Position numbers and translations under genes: made by a program
The notes under the pieces: model-generated
Database searches by the model: none
The model's input: the letters and a program-made list of their open reading frames with translations, nothing else
Told to the model about the DNA's origin: nothing
Shown here: positions 43,639-47,603 of the stretch, in pieces
Layout of the letters: every line of letters begins with the position of its first letter
How positions within the stretch are numbered: the stretch's first letter is position 1
NCBI RefSeq assembly: GCF_016863115.1
Contig: NZ_BOOG01000054.1
Span: forward strand, 1 to 47,603
Direction of reading: 5' to 3'
Length of the DNA stretch: 47,603 bases
Origin: Sphaerimonospora thailandensis
GTDB lineage: Bacteria > Actinomycetota > Actinomycetes > Streptosporangiales > Streptosporangiaceae

Positions 43639-44610
43639 TCACCTCCAGCCGGTTCGCTGTCGTAGCCACTCCAGCGCCGCCCTGCCCTGCGCGAGCTGGA
43701 ACGCACGCAACGTGGGCAGGCCAGGCGGCGGAGGGAGAAGCCCTCTCTGCAGGAAGTATCCGGTCATCGCGGCCAGAACCGCGGTGACCGCGTCGGGGTC
43801 GGCATGCTTGGCGATCGGGTGGTCGTCGAAGACCGTGGCCGGCGGCGGCCCGCCCTGCATGGTCACGCTGGGCAGCATCCCGAGCAGGTCGAACCACGGC
43901 GCGGCCAGGCAGGCGTGGGGCCAGTCGACCACGAGCACCCGGCTATCGGCGGTGAGCAGCAGGTTGTCGGCCCGCAAGTCGGCGTGGGCGAGGGTGGCGC
44001 CCTCGGCCACCCGGCCCCAGGATTCCTCCAGGTCGGCCAGCCGCGGCAGGTGCCGTACGGCCCAGGGGTCGAGGGCGGCGGCGAGGTCTCCGTCACCGGC
44101 GGCCAGGCGTCGCCAGCCCCGGAACTGGTCGTCGAACCGCTCGGCGGCCGACGGGACGTCCACCGGGGCGGGGGTGAGCGCCTCGGCCAGGCCGGCCAGC
44201 GCGTCGAGCACGAGGGACAGTTCGCCGGGAACCCAGGGCTGGGCGGGCATACGCCCCTCGACGTCCTCGAACAGCAGCACCACCCAGCCGTCACGGTCGA
44301 ATGAGGCGAGCAGCCGGGGTGCGGGCACATCGGCCGGCAGCGCGGCGGCCACCCTCGCCTCGGCGCGGTGGAAGCCGGGGCTGTGGGGGTTGGGCCGCGG
44401 CCCGACCGCCTTGACGAACGCCCGGCCGCCGCCGGCGAGCCGCAGCCGGGCGGCCACCCCCGGCGAAAAGCCCCCGCACTGCGTGACCGCCTCGGTCACC
44501 CGGTCACCGAGGTGCCGCTCGACGGCGAGTCTCAGGTCCTCCGGCACCGCCGACCACGGGATCCGTACGCCCTCCGCGGGTGGCGGGGAGGGAAGCGATT
44601 CTGGGCTCAT
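43639..44610 (-). CDS. Aminoglycoside phosphotransferase (APH)-family kinase
   Basis: 323 residues from ATG 44610. The protein-kinase-like fold shows FVKAVGP (Lys), EARVAAALPADVPAPRLLAS, the Brenner motif HADLRADN with catalytic Asp, and VLVVDWPHA (metal-binding Asp). Members phosphorylate aminoglycosides, other antibiotics, or metabolites such as choline and homoserine. Without a closer match the substrate cannot be stated, so resistance is only a possibility. A truncated transposase lies just upstream. Confidence 0.88.
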   Translation of the reverse strand: MSPESLPSPPPAEGVRIPWSAVPEDLRLAVERHLGDRVTEAVTQCGGFSPGVAARLRLAGGGRAFVKAVGPRPNPHSPGFHRAEARVAAALPADVPAPRLLASFDRDGWVVLLFEDVEGRMPAQPWVPGELSLVLDALAGLAEALTPAPVDVPSAAERFDDQFRGWRRLAAGDGDLAAALDPWAVRHLPRLADLEESWGRVAEGATLAHADLRADNLLLTADSRVLVVDWPHACLAAPWFDLLGMLPSVTMQGGPPPATVFDDHPIAKHADPDAVTAVLAAMTGYFLQRGLLPPPPGLPTLRAFQLAQGRAALEWLRQRTGWR

Positions 44611-44689
44611 CCCGGCATGATCCGGCCCTGTGCGCAGACACGGCAATCGAGTTTCCAGGGTTCGGCGTCCGTCCACGATCAAGGCAGGC

Positions 44690-45355
44690 CGTGCTGCAGC
44701 ACGTGGACCGGCAGGTCTTGGATACCCGGAGCCTGGTCTTCAACACGCCGCCGACATAGGCGGCATCACCCACGACATCGATCCGCCGGCCGGGCAGGGA
44801 CCCGGCGAGCGCGGTGACCAGGCGGCGGGCCACCTCCAGCCGTGAGGCCGACACCGTGCCCTTCTTCACCAGCCCGGCCAGCACCGGCAACGCCACCGGG
44901 CGGGTCATGAACGGCAACCGCACCACGATCGCGACAATCACCCAGTTGTTGCCGTACCCGGTCGCGTGCGCCTCGGGCGCGGAGCCGTCATGGAACCACG
45001 AGGCCGCCCACACCTTCTTCCCCCGGCGGCGAAACAGCGTGTCATCGACCGCGACCAGCGCCCCTTCTCCCTCGCCAATCAGCAGATCGGCCACCAGCCG
45101 CGCCACGAGGAGACCGAACTGCTGGGCGTTCCAGCGGCGGCGGGCGAAGAACGCGTGCGCCCGATCGTGCGGCCACACCCGGGCCAGCCCGGCCCCGCTC
45201 AGGATGCCGCACACCGTCCGCGTGCCCGCACAGGCGACGAACCCGGCCATCAGCATGCAGAACGTCTCGAACGTCGGGGCGGTGAAGCAGGGACGAAATC
45301 GCTCCAACAGGCCCACAAGCGAGGGCGGTAACGCTACAGTCGCAGACGAGGGCAT
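44690..45355 (-). pseudogene. Truncated DDE transposase (IS701-like)
   Basis: From ATG 45355 (GGAG six bases upstream) about 215 residues read as a DDE transposase of the IS701 group: FETFCMLMAGFVACAGTRTV, ARVWPHDRAHAFFARRRWNA, first catalytic Asp in VAVDDTLFRRRGKKVW, second Asp in VVGDAAYVGG. After VLKT (near 44720) the similarity ends and the frame runs on in unrelated sequence before the kinase gene, so the last catalytic residue and the right end of the element are gone. No terminal inverted repeats or target duplication were recognised at 45371-45533. Confidence 0.78.
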
Positions 45356-45533
45356 CGGCGTCTCCGGCATCCGGGGTTTTGAACAGCGCCGATGCTCCTC
45401 TTTTTATGCGCTCAACACCGGTATGCCCGCAGGTTGGGAGTGTCCCGGCCAATCATGCGCACCCTCCATGAAACCGCGCCAATCACCACAAAAGCGACAC
45501 AATAAACGATCAAGAAAAAGAGCGAAAGTCGAG

Positions 45534-46061
45534 TTATATCTGGGCGATGGTGAGATGCCAGGGGTAGCTGTCGATGACCTCGGCTCCGATGCTGGGGGCG
45601 TGGGGCTCGAACTGGCCGGGGCCTAGAAGGACGTGAACGCCTTCGGCTCCAAGCGTCTCAATGCTGCGGCGGAATGGCTCGCGTGAAGCAAGGGCGCTGT
45701 TCACGAATGGCAGGACGACAACCGGGATGCCCAGACCGGGAGCTTCGGCCAAGAGGCCGAGGGCGTAGGTGTCGGCGATGCCCTGGGCGAACTTGTTGAC
45801 GGTGTTATAGGTAGCCGGGGCGACGATGATGGCGTCTGCTCTGGGGGACTTGGGTTCGCCGGGTTTGCGGTATTGGCTGCGGACGGGGCGGCCGGTCAGC
45901 TTCTCCAACGCGGGGACGTCGATGAAGTCGAGTGCGGATGGGGTGGCGATGATCTGGACCGTCCAACCCTGCTGCTGGGCCTCCGTCACGAGGCGGCCAA
46001 CGTCGCTTGCCGGTCCTGCGGCGCACACGATGATGTAGAGGACCTTGCCGGGTTCGGTCAC
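45534..46061 (-). CDS. HFCD-type flavoprotein lacking the catalytic His
   Basis: 175 residues. The N-terminal strand VLYIIVCAAGPASDVGRLV and the FMN-binding ADAIIVAPATYNTVNKFAQG and IADTYALGL are the flavoprotein (PF02441; EpiD/Dfp) pattern. Active decarboxylases have a His just before the 'ADxxxVAPA' strand; here the segment is EPKSPRADAI, with no His, and PASANT is changed to PATYNT. It should bind FMN, but cysteine decarboxylation is doubtful. GTG 46061 overlaps the stop of the XRE-TPR gene in a GTGA, so the two form one unit. Confidence 0.82.
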   Translation of the reverse strand: MTEPGKVLYIIVCAAGPASDVGRLVTEAQQQGWTVQIIATPSALDFIDVPALEKLTGRPVRSQYRKPGEPKSPRADAIIVAPATYNTVNKFAQGIADTYALGLLAEAPGLGIPVVVLPFVNSALASREPFRRSIETLGAEGVHVLLGPGQFEPHAPSIGAEVIDSYPWHLTIAQI

Positions 46062-47479
46062 GCGCTGACTCCCAGGGATTCGGCGTACTCTCGCGCTTCG
46101 CGGCGAACGCTGACGGGCGCGGTGGCGAGGATGTCGCGGACCAGCCTAAGCGTGGCGGGGCGTCCGGTGATTTCCTCGGGGGCGATGTCTCCGGCTGCGC
46201 GCAGGATGTACAGAGCGCGGTCGTGCTTACCCCATGCGAGGAACGCGCGGGAGGTGTCGAGTAGGACAGTGGCCTTGCGCTCGTTGATGGTCAGGGCATT
46301 GATGTCGATCTTGCGAGCGTTCTCGATTGCCGTTCCTGCGTCGCCAAGTCGGAGCGCGATGTTCACCCGGTGGCACAGGACGTTGTTCGGACCGAACGCG
46401 GTCCACATGTAGTTGCCGTCGTGACCGAGTCGCCGGCCTGCCTGCTCGGCCTCGTCGAGTAGTTCGGCCGCGGTGTGACGGTTGGCGTGGAGAGCGGCGG
46501 CGACGGCTCCTCTCAGGAGAAGCGTGCCGTACACCGACAGGTCATCGGGAGAAGGGTGGGACAGGTCGGCGTCCAGGCGCTGGGCGGCGGTGCTGGCCAT
46601 GTCAGTCGCCGCCCGGTGGTGGCCGTCGTCCATGAGGGCGTGGGTGATGATGCGGGCGCTTGATCCGATCATCAGGGGGTTGCCGCTTGTGTGGGCGGCC
46701 TGGACGCTGCGATCGGCCGCGAGCCAGGCAAGGCCCTTGTCTTCCTGCTTGAGCAGGATGGACGCGGCGACGTGGTGCGCCTCGGCGGATAGGGCGTATG
46801 CGCGTAGCCGTTCGTCGCCGGTCAGGACTGTGCATGCTGTTCGGATCTTGTGGAGCAGCGATGGGAGGGCAGCGGCCACCTGGGAATAACGGCATGCCTG
46901 GTAGTTCTGCTTGGCCGCTGTGACCGATGCCGCGAGTGCTCGAAGGTCCGTGGCGCCGTCCAACGGGGCGGAGTAGTCGACGAGGGCGGTGGCAAGGGCC
47001 TCTACGTCCGATTGGATGTGATGGGCCTTGTCCGGTTGCCCGACTACCGCACTGAACAGCGCGGCCCCGGCCAGGCCGACGAACTCGCGTCGCTGCATGC
47101 TGTCCTCGTCTCTTCCGGATTCGACGAGATTCATAGCGTGTGGGCTGATTATGCAGCTATCAACCCGCATGGGATATTCGCGCTCTGGGTTGACTGCGGT
47201 ATCGGGGACCGGCGCGACTGTGGCTCGGACGCGTTTGACGGGGACGAAACCCAGATCTTCGGGGTCGTGGTGGGTGATCTCGGCGAGTGCCAGTCGGTAC
47301 GGCTCGCGGGGCCAGGAGACTTCACCGGCCTCCCACCTTCTGATGCGCTCCTCATCGCAGGTCAGGCCGTACTTGATGCCGCTGGCCGACAGATTGACCA
47401 CTTTCGCCATTTCGGCCCGGGACAAATTTGCGCGGTTACGCCATGTCCGAAGTCTTACGTTTGGCGTTGCTTTGCGCAT
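46058..47479 (-). CDS. XRE-family regulator with TPR-like sensor domain
   Basis: 473 residues. An N-terminal helix-turn-helix (RTWRNRANLSRAEMAKVVNL, DEERIRRWEAGEVSWP) is followed by a linker with MQRREFVGLAGAALFSAVVG and by ~300 residues of TPR-like helices (LRAYALSAEAHHVAASILLK, GLAWLAADRSVQAAH). This plan is common in filamentous actinomycetes, in regulators of development or secondary metabolism that may sense peptides. It is coupled to the flavoprotein gene by GTGA. The 124 bases upstream (47480-47603) presumably hold the promoter; TTGACG lies near the right edge (minus strand) but no matching -10 is convincing. Confidence 0.87.
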   Translation of the reverse strand: MRKATPNVRLRTWRNRANLSRAEMAKVVNLSASGIKYGLTCDEERIRRWEAGEVSWPREPYRLALAEITHHDPEDLGFVPVKRVRATVAPVPDTAVNPEREYPMRVDSCIISPHAMNLVESGRDEDSMQRREFVGLAGAALFSAVVGQPDKAHHIQSDVEALATALVDYSAPLDGATDLRALAASVTAAKQNYQACRYSQVAAALPSLLHKIRTACTVLTGDERLRAYALSAEAHHVAASILLKQEDKGLAWLAADRSVQAAHTSGNPLMIGSSARIITHALMDDGHHRAATDMASTAAQRLDADLSHPSPDDLSVYGTLLLRGAVAAALHANRHTAAELLDEAEQAGRRLGHDGNYMWTAFGPNNVLCHRVNIALRLGDAGTAIENARKIDINALTINERKATVLLDTSRAFLAWGKHDRALYILRAAGDIAPEEITGRPATLRLVRDILATAPVSVRREAREYAESLGVSA

Positions 47480-47603
47480 GTCCGACCTGCTTCCCGATGG
47501 GCGATCGAAAAGGGGTTAAGAGGGGGGCCTTTTAGGGGGTCTCGCAGTTCTGCTTTGTCGGTGGACTTGCCATCAAGCAACACGGTACGTCAAGCGGCCT
47601 CCC

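Noticed and set aside
43465-43665. Small plus-strand frame between the methyltransferase and the kinase
   Set aside because: It spans the terminator hairpin and has no ribosome binding site or recognisable sequence.

Overview
The window is 47.6 kb of uniformly GC-rich, densely coded DNA from an actinomycete, most likely a filamentous member of the Streptosporangiales (inference). The signs are a DUF222/13E12-type gene, an AfsR/SARP-like regulator, an XRE-TPR regulator coupled to a flavoprotein, a DUF6247-type antitoxin, a PP2C/SpoIIE phosphatase, a rifamycin phosphotransferase, many GTG starts, and several genes that appear leaderless, with a TANNNT -10 box 6-7 bases before the start codon. 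No rRNA gene, intact tRNA gene or CRISPR array is visible.

Layout. 1-6 kb: a DUF222 gene running off the left edge, then an ABC exporter pair (LolCE/MacB-like permease and its ATPase) and two very small genes, one a Cys-rich HMA-like protein. 6-15 kb: an AfsR-like regulator, then a copper island. In it a CopZ-type chaperone with a flavin monooxygenase is divergent from a CopA-type P1B ATPase that carries an unusual ~290-residue His-rich C-terminal extension. 15-20 kb: small metabolic genes (aldo/keto reductase, ABM monooxygenase, YjbR protein), a toxin-antitoxin-like pair, a membrane protein, a MOSC protein and a GNAT-like protein. 20-27.5 kb: a catabolic block of an Lrp/AsnC regulator divergent from a fused indolepyruvate:ferredoxin oxidoreductase, followed by acyl-CoA dehydrogenase, an inositol-monophosphatase-family enzyme and an AraC/GyrI-type regulator. 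27.5-36 kb: PP2C phosphatase, a BtuF-like protein without a signal peptide, arylamine N-acetyltransferase, a membrane-anchored protein, a HAD hydrolase, a probable decayed regulator, a large protein of unknown function with a divergent HEAT-like partner, and a cupin.

36-42.5 kb: rifamycin phosphotransferase, Xaa-Pro aminopeptidase, then a decaying stretch. A GntR/FCD regulator is broken by an in-frame TAG, an antitoxin has lost its C-terminus, and a VapBC-like pair has a toxin cut by an in-frame TGA. This stretch is followed at 42462 by 23 bases matching the 3' end of a tRNA-Gly gene, which looks like the footprint of an integrated element. 42.5-47.6 kb: methyltransferase, aminoglycoside-phosphotransferase-like kinase, a truncated transposase, and a coupled flavoprotein/XRE-TPR pair.

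Two signals cut across individual genes. Short in-frame tandem repeats (12, 15, 18 or 30 bp) sit in linkers or termini of at least seven unrelated genes. The 40.5-42.5 kb segment concentrates nonsense mutations, truncation and a tRNA fragment. I found no clear-cut new defence or biosynthetic system. The best candidates for undescribed biology are the CopA fusion, the XRE-TPR/flavoprotein pair whose flavoprotein lacks the HFCD catalytic His, and the large 'CTEGCCGAL' protein with its divergent HEAT-like neighbour.
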